A stretch of 11,124 nt of DNA, from positions 1 through 11,124 of the forward strand of contig CAKKQL010000188.1 of the NCBI GenBank assembly GCA_919902095.1, given 5' to 3'. Origin of the DNA: Acidiferrobacterales bacterium. Its GTDB lineage: Bacteria > Pseudomonadota > Gammaproteobacteria > Acidiferrobacterales > Sulfurifustaceae. Position numbers and translations under genes: made by a program. Under the pieces are notes generated by a model. It was not told the DNA's origin, made no database searches, and saw nothing but the letters and a program-made list of their open reading frames with translations. Shown in pieces: positions 1 to 6,597 of the stretch; position 1 is the first letter of the stretch, and each line of letters begins with the position of its first letter.

Positions 1-41
1 ATCAGTTCGATCAGGGTGAAGCCTTTTTGCAATGCTTTCAT
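1..41 (-). CDS. Second type IV pilin gene, 5' end only (cut by window edge)
   Basis: Only the first 13 codons and part of the next are present. They read [13 protein letters not shown], identical to the start of the complete pilin gene at 176-628. This is a class III (prepilin peptidase PilD) leader, with cleavage expected between Gly7 and Phe8 and the conserved Glu5 of the mature protein. A GGAGG ribosome binding site lies 5 nt before the ATG. The gene follows the first pilin in the same direction, but a strong intrinsic terminator (111-148) lies between them, and I see no convincing promoter of its own in 42-110. It may therefore depend on readthrough and be less expressed. Whether the rest is intact, and whether it is a true second major pilin or a minor pilin, cannot be seen here. 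Confidence 0.8.
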   Translation of the reverse strand, partial: MKALQKGFTLIEL

Positions 42-71
42 TTAAGCCTCCATGAAGTGTTAAATGCGTTT
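1..71. repeat. Direct repeat copy 1: pilin 5' end and ribosome binding site
   Basis: Positions 1-71 match 588-658 in the same orientation with only three mismatches (56, 62 and 64). The match covers the pilin leader codons, the GGAGG site and about 20 bases further upstream, then stops abruptly. The copy may continue to the left of the window. Confidence 0.9.
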
Positions 72-110
72 GTTATCCGGTGGGACGCATAACGAAGATT
101 ATGAGATTGT

Positions 111-148
111 TAGAAAAAAGAGCCCGCTGACTGACAGCGGGCTCTTTT
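111..148 (-). terminator. Intrinsic terminator after the pilin gene
   Basis: A perfect 14-bp inverted repeat (116-129 with 135-148, stem core AGCCCGCTG, 5-nt loop) is followed on the minus strand by a T-run (complement of the A-run at 114-119). It lies 27 nt beyond the pilA stop codon and separates pilA from the second pilin gene. Confidence 0.93.
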
Positions 149-175
149 GAATCGCGAAATACATCAGGTAAATAA

Positions 176-628
176 TTATGTGCTCGGACGGTATTTCGCC
201 GACACCGTGGAGCCGGTATTAATGGCCTTGGTGGTCCCGGTGCTGGAGCAGACCATATCGTAATCGACATATTGACCTGCAGTAATGGCAGTGCCCATGG
301 CGAGGTACGCGATGCGAACGGTGACCGTCGAAGCGGCTACGCTCTGCAGCGTGATGGCAGATATGTATCTGGAGGAAGGTACCGTGTAGGCCGTGCCGCT
401 GCCGGGCAGGTTCAGGGAGGCCACGGTCATGGTCGCGGACCAGGTCGCGTCCGAGCAGGCCAGCCCGAGCGCGGTGAATACCGGCGCCGCCATGGCCGGG
501 CCTTCGCTCACCTTCGCCTTGACGGTGTAGTCCTGGTACGCAGGGATCGCGATGGCCGCGAGGATGCCGATGATCGCGACGACGATCATCAGTTCGATCA
601 GGGTGAAGCCTTTTTGCAATGCTTTCAT
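176..628 (-). CDS. pilA: Major type IV pilin PilA (prepilin)
   Basis: Structural subunit of the type IVa pilus, 150 residues as prepilin, exported and assembled from the inner membrane. The leader MKALQKG is the short, positively charged class III type cut by PilD. The mature protein starts Phe-Thr-Leu-Ile-Glu, with the Glu5 needed for methylation and assembly, followed by the hydrophobic helix to about residue 35. The head domain is Thr/Ser/Ala-rich and contains exactly two cysteines (58 and 127 of the prepilin). These probably form the pilin disulfide, but they enclose about 68 residues, a wider loop than the C-terminal disulfide loop of Pseudomonas PAK-type pilins. The start is fixed by the leader and by a GGAGG site 5 nt upstream. 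It lies downstream of pilSR, behind a sigma-54 promoter and a long leader. FimA-type naming is equally possible. Confidence 0.95.
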   Translation of the reverse strand: MKALQKGFTLIELMIVVAIIGILAAIAIPAYQDYTVKAKVSEGPAMAAPVFTALGLACSDATWSATMTVASLNLPGSGTAYTVPSSRYISAITLQSVAASTVTVRIAYLAMGTAITAGQYVDYDMVCSSTGTTKAINTGSTVSAKYRPST

Positions 629-658
629 TTAAGCCTCCATGAGGTGTTGAGTGCGTTT
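588..658. repeat. Direct repeat copy 2: pilin 5' end and ribosome binding site
   Basis: Second copy of the near-identical 71-base segment at 1-71. It includes the first codons of pilA, its Shine-Dalgarno sequence, and the overlapping mini-frame ATG-GAG-GCT-TAA just before the pilin ATG. Sequence similarity ends near 658, so the upstream control region (660-960) was not copied with it. Confidence 0.9.
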
Positions 659-678
659 ACGGAACGAGGCCACCCCGG

Positions 679-703
679 AAAAAACCGTCCCTTTATCGAC
701 GGT
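679..703 (-). terminator. Intrinsic terminator / attenuator inside the pilA leader
   Basis: On the minus strand ACCGTC (703-698) pairs with GACGGT (689-684) around an 8-nt loop and runs directly into six T residues (684-679). This is a compact Rho-independent terminator. It lies downstream of both candidate pilA promoters and about 50 nt upstream of the pilA start codon, so transcripts must pass it to reach pilA. That arrangement suggests attenuation or a short leader RNA. Termination in vivo is inferred. Confidence 0.6.
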
Positions 704-724
704 ACTACTTTTTACTTTGATGTT

Positions 725-838
725 CCCGGAACAATTCCGGGCCGATGCTTTCCGAGATTTCCTCTGATGATAATTAGCAGAGTTGCAATCGTTGTCAAAG
801 CGACTGAAACGCGATGAAACTCTGCTTATCTGTCCAAC
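725..838 (-). promoter_or_regulatory. Structured 5' leader RNA of pilA (candidate cis-regulatory element)
   Basis: If transcription starts near 838, as the sigma-54 promoter predicts, the RNA opens with a long stem. AGCAGAGTT (minus strand, 826-818) pairs perfectly with AACTCTGCT (784-776), extended by GATA/TATC (830-827 with 772-769) across a 3-nt bulge. Short inner pairings (ATCG/CGAT and GCG/CGC) are possible in the loop. A second perfect hairpin, CCCGGAA-TTG-TTCCGGG, follows at 741-725, and then comes the terminator at 703-679. I do not recognise a known riboswitch class. Regulatory function is inferred from the stem-stem-terminator-gene layout. Confidence 0.45.
770..798 (-). promoter_or_regulatory. 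Possible sigma-70 promoter upstream of pilA
   Basis: On the minus strand a perfect -35 hexamer TTGACA (798-793) is followed after 17 bp by AATTAT (775-770), which matches the -10 consensus at four of six positions. It lies downstream of the sigma-54 site and inside the predicted leader stem, so part of this match may serve RNA structure instead. Transcripts from it would still have to pass the terminator at 703-679. Confidence 0.35.
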
Positions 839-848
839 ACAGGATTTA

Positions 849-864
849 TGCACAAAATATGCCA
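849..864 (-). promoter_or_regulatory. Sigma-54 (RpoN) -24/-12 promoter of pilA
   Basis: The minus strand reads TGGCAT-ATTTT-GTGCA from 864 to 849. It keeps the invariant GG and GC pairs with exactly the 10-nt spacing of the TGGCAC-N5-TTGC consensus, with two mismatches elsewhere. The predicted start is near 838. Transcription of pilA from a sigma-54 promoter by the enhancer-binding protein PilR is established in Pseudomonas, and pilR is the next gene upstream here. The roughly 210-nt distance to the pilA ATG is long for this system. Confidence 0.75.
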
Positions 865-899
865 TTCATTTTCAATACGACGTGTAAAGTTAGCTCATA

Positions 900-948
900 T
901 ATCATATTGATAGAAAAAGGAAATTTTATCACCCCATTTTAATTTTCC
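900..948 (-). promoter_or_regulatory. Candidate PilR upstream activating region and IHF-like site
   Basis: This is a visibly AT-rich block just upstream of the sigma-54 promoter. An imperfect dyad with arms 919-928 and 939-948 (GGAAATTTTA and TTAATTTTCC) is centred about 95 bp before the predicted start, within the range where PilR binds in Pseudomonas. Between it and the promoter, minus-strand TATCAATATGATA (912-900) matches the IHF consensus WATCAANNNNTTR with one mismatch. IHF commonly bends DNA between enhancer and sigma-54 promoters. Both assignments rest on pattern and position only. Confidence 0.4.
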
Positions 949-953
949 TGAGA

Positions 954-991
954 GACAAAAACCGGATGACGGCAAGCTGCCGTGTTTTGTC
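954..991 (-). terminator. Probable weak terminator after pilR
   Basis: ACGGCA-AGC-TGCCGT (969-983) forms a 6-bp stem flanked by GACAAAA (954-960) and TTTTGTC (985-991), which can extend it. On the minus strand a run of five T follows seven bases after the core stem. It lies 65 nt past the pilR stop and just upstream of the pilA enhancer region, so it may insulate pilA from pilSR readthrough. Confidence 0.45.
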
Positions 992-1056
992 AGACGTTGA
1001 CGCAAAGCGGCTGCGTGACATCGGAAAGAATGGGTGAAATACCCGACAAGCGGTGA

Positions 1057-2421
<1,365 letters not shown>

Positions 2422-2422
2422 C

Positions 2423-4081
2423 TCAGACGGCACCGAATTCAAGACAGTCTTCCGGCCGGGCGAAGGTCACACGGAAACGGGAGCCCACCTTGCCTTCACC
2501 GGCGTGGTATCCCAGGGCGGCGCCGTTGCCTTCGCACAGCTCCTTGGCGATATACAGGCCCAGCCCGGTGCCCTTGGGGGTCGTGGTGAAGAACGGGTCG
2601 AAGATGAAATCCACGATGTCCGGCGCGACGCCCGCGCCCCAGTCGATGACATCCAGGTAGGGCCGCTGCTCCGGATCGTGACCGGTATCGAGACGGATCA
2701 GCGGCGTGCCGGTGAACGGCGGGCTGTGGCGCAGCGCGTTCTGGCACAGGTTGCTCACCACCTGATAGAGCTGCTCCGGGTCCATGCAAACCTCGACGCC
2801 GTCGGCGCGCTCGCTGAGGGTGAAGATTTCGTGCGCGACCCGCGCGGTGTCCGCGTACTGGCGCATGAATTCGCCCAACCACGGGTCAAGCAGGAAGCGC
2901 GCCGGGCTTACGTGGTCGCGCCGGCTGAGTTGGGTGACGTTCTCGACGATCACGTTCATGCGCCGGCTCTGGTCCTCAATGATCTTGACCAGGCGCTTTT
3001 CCTGGTCGTTCTGCTGTGCCGCCTCCCCGAGTAGTTGCGCGGCATTGGCCAGGGCGCCGAGGGGATTGCGGATTTCGTGGGCGATCGAGGCGGTGAGGCG
3101 GGCCAGCGAGGCCATCTTCAGCTGTTGCGCCTGTTGCTTCAGTACCGCCATGTCCTCGAGGAAAATCAGCGCGCCGGCGGCCTTGTCCTCGCCAAGCGCC
3201 ACGAACCGGGGCAGGACGGTATAGCCGGCGCGTGTCGTGAACACGCTGCGCCCACGGCCGCTGCTCTGTTCTTCGCCCAGCCAGCGGAACAATTGGATGG
3301 CGAGATCGGGAGAAACCGCCGTGAGCGGGGACAGTTTGCCGGACGCCAGCGCCTGGCCGAGGAATTTCTGCGCTGCCTGGTTGCCGAGGCGGACGTGGCC
3401 GTCGGCGTCGCAGACCAGAACGCCGATCTGCATGTGCTGGATGACGAGCGCATTAACCTGGGTGAGATTGGCGAGATCGACGCCGCGGCGCTCGGCGATC
3501 GCCTCGGTCGCGCGCAGCCGCTCGGCGAGGGTGTAACCGAGAAAGGCGGTGACGAAGAAACCGATGCCGAGCATGCCCACCTGGGGGTAGTCTTGGCTCA
3601 GTCCGGCCAGGGAAGTCACGTTGCCGGTAAGGTAATCCCAGGAGTGCTCCAGTATCACGGCAATGCTCGCCAGTGAGGCGTAGAAGATGGTGATGAGACG
3701 TGAAAGCAGCAGACTGCCGCCGCCGATGGCCACCACCAGCAGCAGGCCGAGTCCGCTCCCCAGCCCGCCGCTTGCATGCATCAGCACCGTAAGCAGTACG
3801 ATGTCGGCGAAGGTGAGCAGCGTGGTGTGTGTCTCGAAATTGAATCGGCGCTCGCGTATGGTCAGCAAACCGGCGGTACCGAGAGCGGCATAAACGATCG
3901 CGGCGGCCTGAAACAGCCCCGGTGTGCGGCTACCGAACGGCGGGATAGCGGGCGCGAAGAAACTGATTCCGACGGCGGCAAGCGCGATCGCCAGCCGGTA
4001 GTAGTTAAAGAAGCCGAGCAGCTTCCAGTTCTGGGCCTCTACCGCGGCCCGGCTTTCTTCCCGGCTCAAGCCTGATTCCAT
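2423..4081 (-). CDS. pilS: PilS, membrane sensor histidine kinase
   Basis: Inner-membrane kinase that phosphorylates PilR, 552 residues from the chosen ATG. Six hydrophobic segments fill residues about 24-186. A PAS-like region (about 204-310) begins after a short linker helix. The dimerisation/phosphoacceptor helix contains SIAHEIRNPLGAL with His335, and the ATPase domain has the N box (Asn448 in NLCQNALRH), the G1 box with Asp480 (DWGAG), an F box (DPFF) and the G2 box GTGLGL (504-509). All catalytic motifs are intact. The ATG at 4081 is preceded by GGGGAG. A GTG 69 nt upstream would add an atypical tail and is less likely. In Pseudomonas PilS senses the pilin pool in the membrane through its transmembrane part; applying that here is inference. 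It overlaps or abuts pilR, so the two form an operon. Confidence 0.95.
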   Translation of the reverse strand: MESGLSREESRAAVEAQNWKLLGFFNYYRLAIALAAVGISFFAPAIPPFGSRTPGLFQAAAIVYAALGTAGLLTIRERRFNFETHTTLLTFADIVLLTVLMHASGGLGSGLGLLLVVAIGGGSLLLSRLITIFYASLASIAVILEHSWDYLTGNVTSLAGLSQDYPQVGMLGIGFFVTAFLGYTLAERLRATEAIAERRGVDLANLTQVNALVIQHMQIGVLVCDADGHVRLGNQAAQKFLGQALASGKLSPLTAVSPDLAIQLFRWLGEEQSSGRGRSVFTTRAGYTVLPRFVALGEDKAAGALIFLEDMAVLKQQAQQLKMASLARLTASIAHEIRNPLGALANAAQLLGEAAQQNDQEKRLVKIIEDQSRRMNVIVENVTQLSRRDHVSPARFLLDPWLGEFMRQYADTARVAHEIFTLSERADGVEVCMDPEQLYQVVSNLCQNALRHSPPFTGTPLIRLDTGHDPEQRPYLDVIDWGAGVAPDIVDFIFDPFFTTTPKGTGLGLYIAKELCEGNGAALGYHAGEGKVGSRFRVTFARPEDCLEFGAV

Positions 4082-4168
4082 GATCTCCCCATTCCTAAGT
4101 ACTGTGGCATCGTGTCTGGTCGTGGTGCCATACCATACTTGAAGTAGCACAGTTCCGGGCCGGGGGCA

Positions 4169-4238
4169 AAATTTCGTCAGGAACGAAATTTGGCGCGCTT
4201 TAGCGCGTCCCGGAGGGGCGAGCCACAGGGGATGTGGC
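4169..4238. repeat. Cluster of three hairpins between the zinc-ribbon gene and pilS
   Basis: Three palindromes sit side by side. The first is AAATTTCGT-CAGGA-ACGAAATTT (4169-4191), perfect 9-bp arms. The second is CGCGC-TTTA-GCGCG (4193-4206). The third is GCCACA-GGGGA-TGTGGC (4222-4238), preceded by GGAG. Read on the minus strand, the cluster follows the stop codon of the 4250-4483 gene, and the first hairpin ends in TTTT, so it could act as a terminator. The compact palindromes with a GGAG head also resemble REP-type dispersed repeats. Confidence 0.55.
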
Positions 4239-4249
4239 GAGTCAAAACG

Positions 4250-4483
4250 CTAGCCAGATCCGGCCGCCCGGCGGTGTTCCTCGCTGCAGTAGGTTTTGCC
4301 GGCCGCATGTACGGCCTCGGATTCAGGAACATGGGTGCCGCAGACGGAGCAGGTCAGCATGGGCGCCGGACGGTCCGGCCTCGGCTCGGCGGAGCTACGG
4401 CGCCGGGCGAGGGCGCGGCGGATGTAATGCACCACCAGCCATAAGCCGAGCAGAATGATAATGATGCGGATCAGCTGTCCCAT
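4250..4483 (-). CDS. PP0621-family small membrane protein with zinc-ribbon-like motif
   Basis: A 77-residue protein with one N-terminal membrane helix (about residues 5-19, almost all Ile/Leu/Val), a basic Arg-rich cytoplasmic stretch, and a C-terminal CxxC...C-x3-H motif (Cys45, Cys48, Cys66, His70: CSVCG and YCSEEH) that could bind one zinc. The layout matches the uncharacterised PP0621 family of Proteobacteria, and I know of no established function. It precedes pilS in the same direction, but a hairpin cluster lies between them. There is no Shine-Dalgarno before the ATG. The bases directly upstream are pyrimidine-rich because they belong to the heptad inverted repeat at 4488-4592. Confidence 0.8.
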   Translation of the reverse strand: MGQLIRIIIILLGLWLVVHYIRRALARRRSSAEPRPDRPAPMLTCSVCGTHVPESEAVHAAGKTYCSEEHRRAAGSG

Positions 4484-4487
4484 GAAG

Positions 4488-4592
4488 AAGGTACGAGATA
4501 CGAGGGGCGAGATGCGAGGCAGTAAGACGTGGATGACGGGAGCATGAGGATGAGATTTTTCCTCGTACCTTGTATCTCGCGCCTCGTCCCTT
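4488..4592. repeat. Heptad inverted repeat, element 1
   Basis: Two 32-base arms, 4488-4519 and 4561-4592, are inverted copies matching at 22 of 32 positions when the second is reverse-complemented. Each arm is AAGG followed by four 7-base units of the form NNCGAGR, with one unit per arm diverging. Examples are TACGAGG and TGCGAGG in the left arm and GACGAGG and CGCGAGA in the right arm read in reverse complement. The 41-base spacer (4520-4560) shows no clear heptads. On the minus strand the pyrimidine-rich arm ends 4 nt before the ATG of the 4483 gene, and the other arm starts 5 nt after the end of tRNA-Pro. No gene is visible in this interval. Confidence 0.75.
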
Positions 4593-4597
4593 AAATT

Positions 4598-4674
4598 TGG
4601 TCGGGGTGAGAGGATTCGAACCTCCGGCCCCTTGCTCCCGAAGCAAGTGCTCTACCAGGCTGAGCTACACCCCG
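4598..4674 (-). tRNA. tRNA-Pro (anticodon CGG)
   Basis: The minus strand folds as a complete 77-nt cloverleaf. The acceptor CGGGGTG pairs with CACCCCG, followed by discriminator A and an encoded CCA. The D arm has GCTC/GAGC, the anticodon stem CTTGC/GCAAG encloses the loop TTCGGGA, and the T arm is GGAGG-TTCGAAT-CCTCT with a G-T pair. The anticodon CGG reads CCG. The overall sequence closely resembles E. coli tRNA-Pro. It starts 15 nt after the ispB stop, so it may be co-transcribed with ispB. No T-run terminator follows it directly. Confidence 0.97.
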
Positions 4675-4689
4675 AATGGTGACCTAACT

Positions 4690-5658
4690 TTAATGATCGC
4701 GATGGACGGAAAAATGGGCCAGATCGTGAAGCGCCTGCTTGTAAGGCGAATCCGGGATGACGGCCAGGGCCTGTCTCGCGAGCGCGGCCTCCGCTTCGGC
4801 CCGGCGCGCAGTGTACGCGAGCGACCCCGTGGATTCAATGGCATCCAGCACGGCCTCCGCCTGCGACATCCCCCCGTCGAGGATCGCCTGGCGCAGCAGC
4901 GGGCGTGATTTCCCGTCGGCATGCGCCAGGGCGTGGATCAGGGGCAGCGTCGGTTTGCCCTCCGCCAGGTCGTCGCCAATGTTCTTGCCGAGCGCCGGAT
5001 TGTTGCGGCCATAGTCGAGGGCGTCGTCAATGAGCTGGAACGCCGTCCCGAGGTGCATCCCGTAGGCCGTCATGGCCGATTCGATGCCGGCGTCCGAGCC
5101 GCTGATGACGGCGCCGAGGCGGGCGGCGGCTTCGAACAGCTTGGCGGTCTTGTTGCGGATGACCTCGAGGTAGCGCTCCTCGGTGGTCTCCGGGTCGTGG
5201 CAGTTGAGCAGCTGCTGAACCTCGCCCTTGGCGATGGTATTGGTGGCATGCGAGAGGACGTCCATCACGCGCATGTTGTCCACCTCGACCATCATCTCGA
5301 AGGCGCGCGAGTAGAGGAAATCGCCGACGAGCACGCTCGCCTCGTTGCCCCAGATGACGTTGGCGGTCGATTGACCGCGGCGCATTTCCGAGGCGTCCAC
5401 GACGTCGTCATGCAGCAGGGTGGCGGTATGAATGAATTCGACAATGGCGGCGAGCAGGATATGGGTCTGCCCGCGGTAACCGAGCGCGCGGCAGGCGAGC
5501 AGCACCAGCACCGGCCGCAGGCGCTTGCCGCCGCTGCGGATGATGTAACTCCCGAGTTGGTTGATCAGGACCACCTCGGATTGCAGCCGGGTCAGGATCT
5601 CGCGATCGACGTGCTCGAGGTCGTTCAGGGCCAGGGCCTTGATGCGGTCAAAATCCAT
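4690..5658 (-). CDS. ispB: Octaprenyl (all-trans polyprenyl) diphosphate synthase
   Basis: Extends farnesyl diphosphate with isopentenyl diphosphate to make the long side chain of ubiquinone or menaquinone. It is a 322-residue, soluble, all-alpha trans-prenyltransferase. The first aspartate-rich motif is HDDVVD (Asp84, Asp85, Asp88) and the second is IDDALD (Asp211, Asp212, Asp215). GGKRLRP near residues 43-49 is the diphosphate-binding GGKxxRP motif. I chose the ATG at 5658 because its N-terminus aligns with E. coli IspB and because the upstream ATG at 5706 overlaps the -10 box of a good promoter. No Shine-Dalgarno is evident. It is divergent from rplU, as in many Gammaproteobacteria. Product chain length cannot be read from sequence with certainty. 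Confidence 0.95.
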   Translation of the reverse strand: MDFDRIKALALNDLEHVDREILTRLQSEVVLINQLGSYIIRSGGKRLRPVLVLLACRALGYRGQTHILLAAIVEFIHTATLLHDDVVDASEMRRGQSTANVIWGNEASVLVGDFLYSRAFEMMVEVDNMRVMDVLSHATNTIAKGEVQQLLNCHDPETTEERYLEVIRNKTAKLFEAAARLGAVISGSDAGIESAMTAYGMHLGTAFQLIDDALDYGRNNPALGKNIGDDLAEGKPTLPLIHALAHADGKSRPLLRQAILDGGMSQAEAVLDAIESTGSLAYTARRAEAEAALARQALAVIPDSPYKQALHDLAHFSVHRDH

Positions 5659-5704
5659 GGGCAGAAGCGGTAGCGGGTGAGGCCTGAATCGATGCCGGGC
5701 CGGC

Positions 5705-5734
5705 ATGCTAGGGGTCGGGGTTGCCGGTCGTCAA
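5705..5734 (-). promoter_or_regulatory. Sigma-70 promoter of ispB
   Basis: On the minus strand TTGACG (5734-5729), an 18-bp spacer and TAGCAT (5710-5705). Start expected near 5698, about 40 nt before the ispB ATG at 5658. The alternative ATG at 5706 lies in the -10 box and so would not be on this transcript. Confidence 0.65.
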
Positions 5735-5773
5735 CCCTCGCGATTCCGGTCGCGCCGCGCCGCGGGCGGAAGT

Positions 5774-5802
5774 TTGACGCCACCGGCGGCAACCGCTAGA
5801 AT
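5774..5802 (+). promoter_or_regulatory. Sigma-70 promoter of rplU-rpmA
   Basis: TTGACG (5774-5779), exactly 17 bp, then TAGAAT (5797-5802), five of six consensus bases at each element. Start expected near 5809. The short leader then contains a hairpin TCAGGG-7 nt-CCCTGA (5814-5832) ahead of the GGGAG ribosome binding site. I cannot tell whether that hairpin is regulatory. Confidence 0.8.
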
Positions 5803-5853
5803 TGCCGGCCTTTTCAGGGTAATACGCCCTGATTTACCGGATCGGGAGCGAAC

Positions 5854-6165
5854 ATGTACGCGGTCATTGAAAGCGGCGGCAAACAGTACCGGGTATCCCC
5901 CGGCGATGTCATCCGGGTCGAGAAGCTCGACGCGCAGGCGGGCGAGGCCATCCAGCTCGACCGCGTGCTGCTCGTCGCCGGCGAGAGCGGCGTGCAGGTC
6001 GGCAATCCGATGCTGGCGAACACCGCGGTGACGGCGACCGTGAAGGGCCACGGACGCGGCGAGAAAATTCGCGTCTTCAAGCGCCGCCGCCGCAAACATT
6101 TCCGTAAGACCATCGGTCACCGGCAGGATTTCACCGAAATTGAAATCACCCGCATCGGCGGCTGA
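5854..6165 (+). CDS. rplU: 50S ribosomal protein L21
   Basis: A 103-residue protein of normal family length. It starts MYAVIESGGKQYRV, the diagnostic N-terminus of L21, and has the basic KRRRRKHFRKTIGHRQ stretch in the C-terminal half, which contacts 23S rRNA and ends in the L21 signature. GGGAG lies 5 nt before the ATG. First gene of the rplU-rpmA unit, 25 nt before rpmA. Confidence 0.98.
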   Translation: MYAVIESGGKQYRVSPGDVIRVEKLDAQAGEAIQLDRVLLVAGESGVQVGNPMLANTAVTATVKGHGRGEKIRVFKRRRRKHFRKTIGHRQDFTEIEITRIGG

Positions 6166-6190
6166 TTAAGCATCGGACGAGGAAGCATCC

Positions 6191-6448
6191 ATGGCACATA
6201 AAAAAGCAGGCGGCAGTTCGCGCAACGGCCGCGACTCCCACGCCCAGCGACTCGGGGTCAAGCGTTTTGCCGGTGAGGGAGTGCTCGCGGGCAACATTCT
6301 GGTGCGCCAGCGCGGCACGCAGTTTCATCCCGGCACCAACGTCAGCATCGGCAAGGACGATACCCTGTTCGCCACCCGCGACGGCAAGGTGTTGTTCGAA
6401 CAGAAGGGCCCGCGCAACCGCAAGGTGGTCAGCGTCATCGCGGGCTGA
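6191..6448 (+). CDS. rpmA: 50S ribosomal protein L27
   Basis: An 85-residue protein starting [16 protein letters not shown]. The flexible basic N-terminus reaches the peptidyl transferase centre in bacterial ribosomes. It begins directly as mature-type MAHKK, so the Firmicutes-type cleaved N-terminal extension is absent. Family blocks LGVKRFAGE and [10 protein letters not shown] are intact. GAGGAAG lies just before the ATG. A strong terminator follows. Confidence 0.98.
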   Translation: MAHKKAGGSSRNGRDSHAQRLGVKRFAGEGVLAGNILVRQRGTQFHPGTNVSIGKDDTLFATRDGKVLFEQKGPRNRKVVSVIAG

Positions 6449-6468
6449 GTCCTGACCGTCCGGAATCC

Positions 6469-6506
6469 AAAACCCCGCCCTGGCAACACGGCGGGGTTTT
6501 TGTTTT
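6469..6506 (+). terminator. Intrinsic terminator after rpmA
   Basis: AAAACCCCGCC (6469-6479) pairs with GGCGGGGTTTT (6490-6500) across a 10-nt loop, followed by a T-rich tract to 6506. It separates rplU-rpmA from obgE, so obgE needs readthrough or its own promoter, which I cannot identify. Confidence 0.92.
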
Positions 6507-6512
6507 ATTGGG

Positions 6513-6597
6513 AGAGAAAAGATGCAAGAGAAAAGAGAAAAGGAGGACAGTGCTGTACCAGGTTCTTCGCCGCTCTTTTCTCTTTACTCTTTTCTCT
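6513..6597. repeat. Heptad inverted repeat, element 2
   Basis: Left arm 6513-6540 consists of four 7-base units, AGAGAAA three times and AGATGCA once. Right arm 6570-6597, read in reverse complement, has AGAGAAA twice plus AGAGTAA and AGAGCGG. The arms match at 22 of 28 positions, including uninterrupted 10-bp and 12-bp pairings. The spacer 6541-6569 begins with AGGAGGA. The pyrimidine-rich right arm ends 6 nt before the obgE ATG at 6604 and occupies the place of its ribosome binding site. The layout is the same as at 4488-4592, with unrelated bases. Confidence 0.8.

Noticed and set aside
82..110. Promoter for the second pilin gene (CATAAT on the minus strand at 103-98)
   Set aside because: The -10-like hexamer has no -35 partner; the expected position falls inside the terminator stem.
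725..838. Cyclic-di-GMP (GEMM) riboswitch in the pilA leader
   Set aside because: This was considered because GEMM riboswitches occur upstream of pilus genes, but the conserved GEMM core motifs are not present. I report only an unclassified structured leader.
629..865. 78-codon open frame upstream of pilA on the minus strand, ending directly before the pilA ATG
   Set aside because: Its ATG overlaps the sigma-54 -24 element, so it would not be on the predicted transcript. The protein resembles nothing I know, and the region is better explained by RNA stems and a terminator.
4082..4150. N-terminal extension of PilS to a GTG at 4150
   Set aside because: The ATG at 4081 has a GGGGAG site and gives a typical N-terminus; the extra 23 residues look random.
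4488..4592. CRISPR array or simple tandem repeat at the heptad element
   Set aside because: The units are 7 bases with no spacers between them, and the two arms are inverted relative to each other, so neither description fits.
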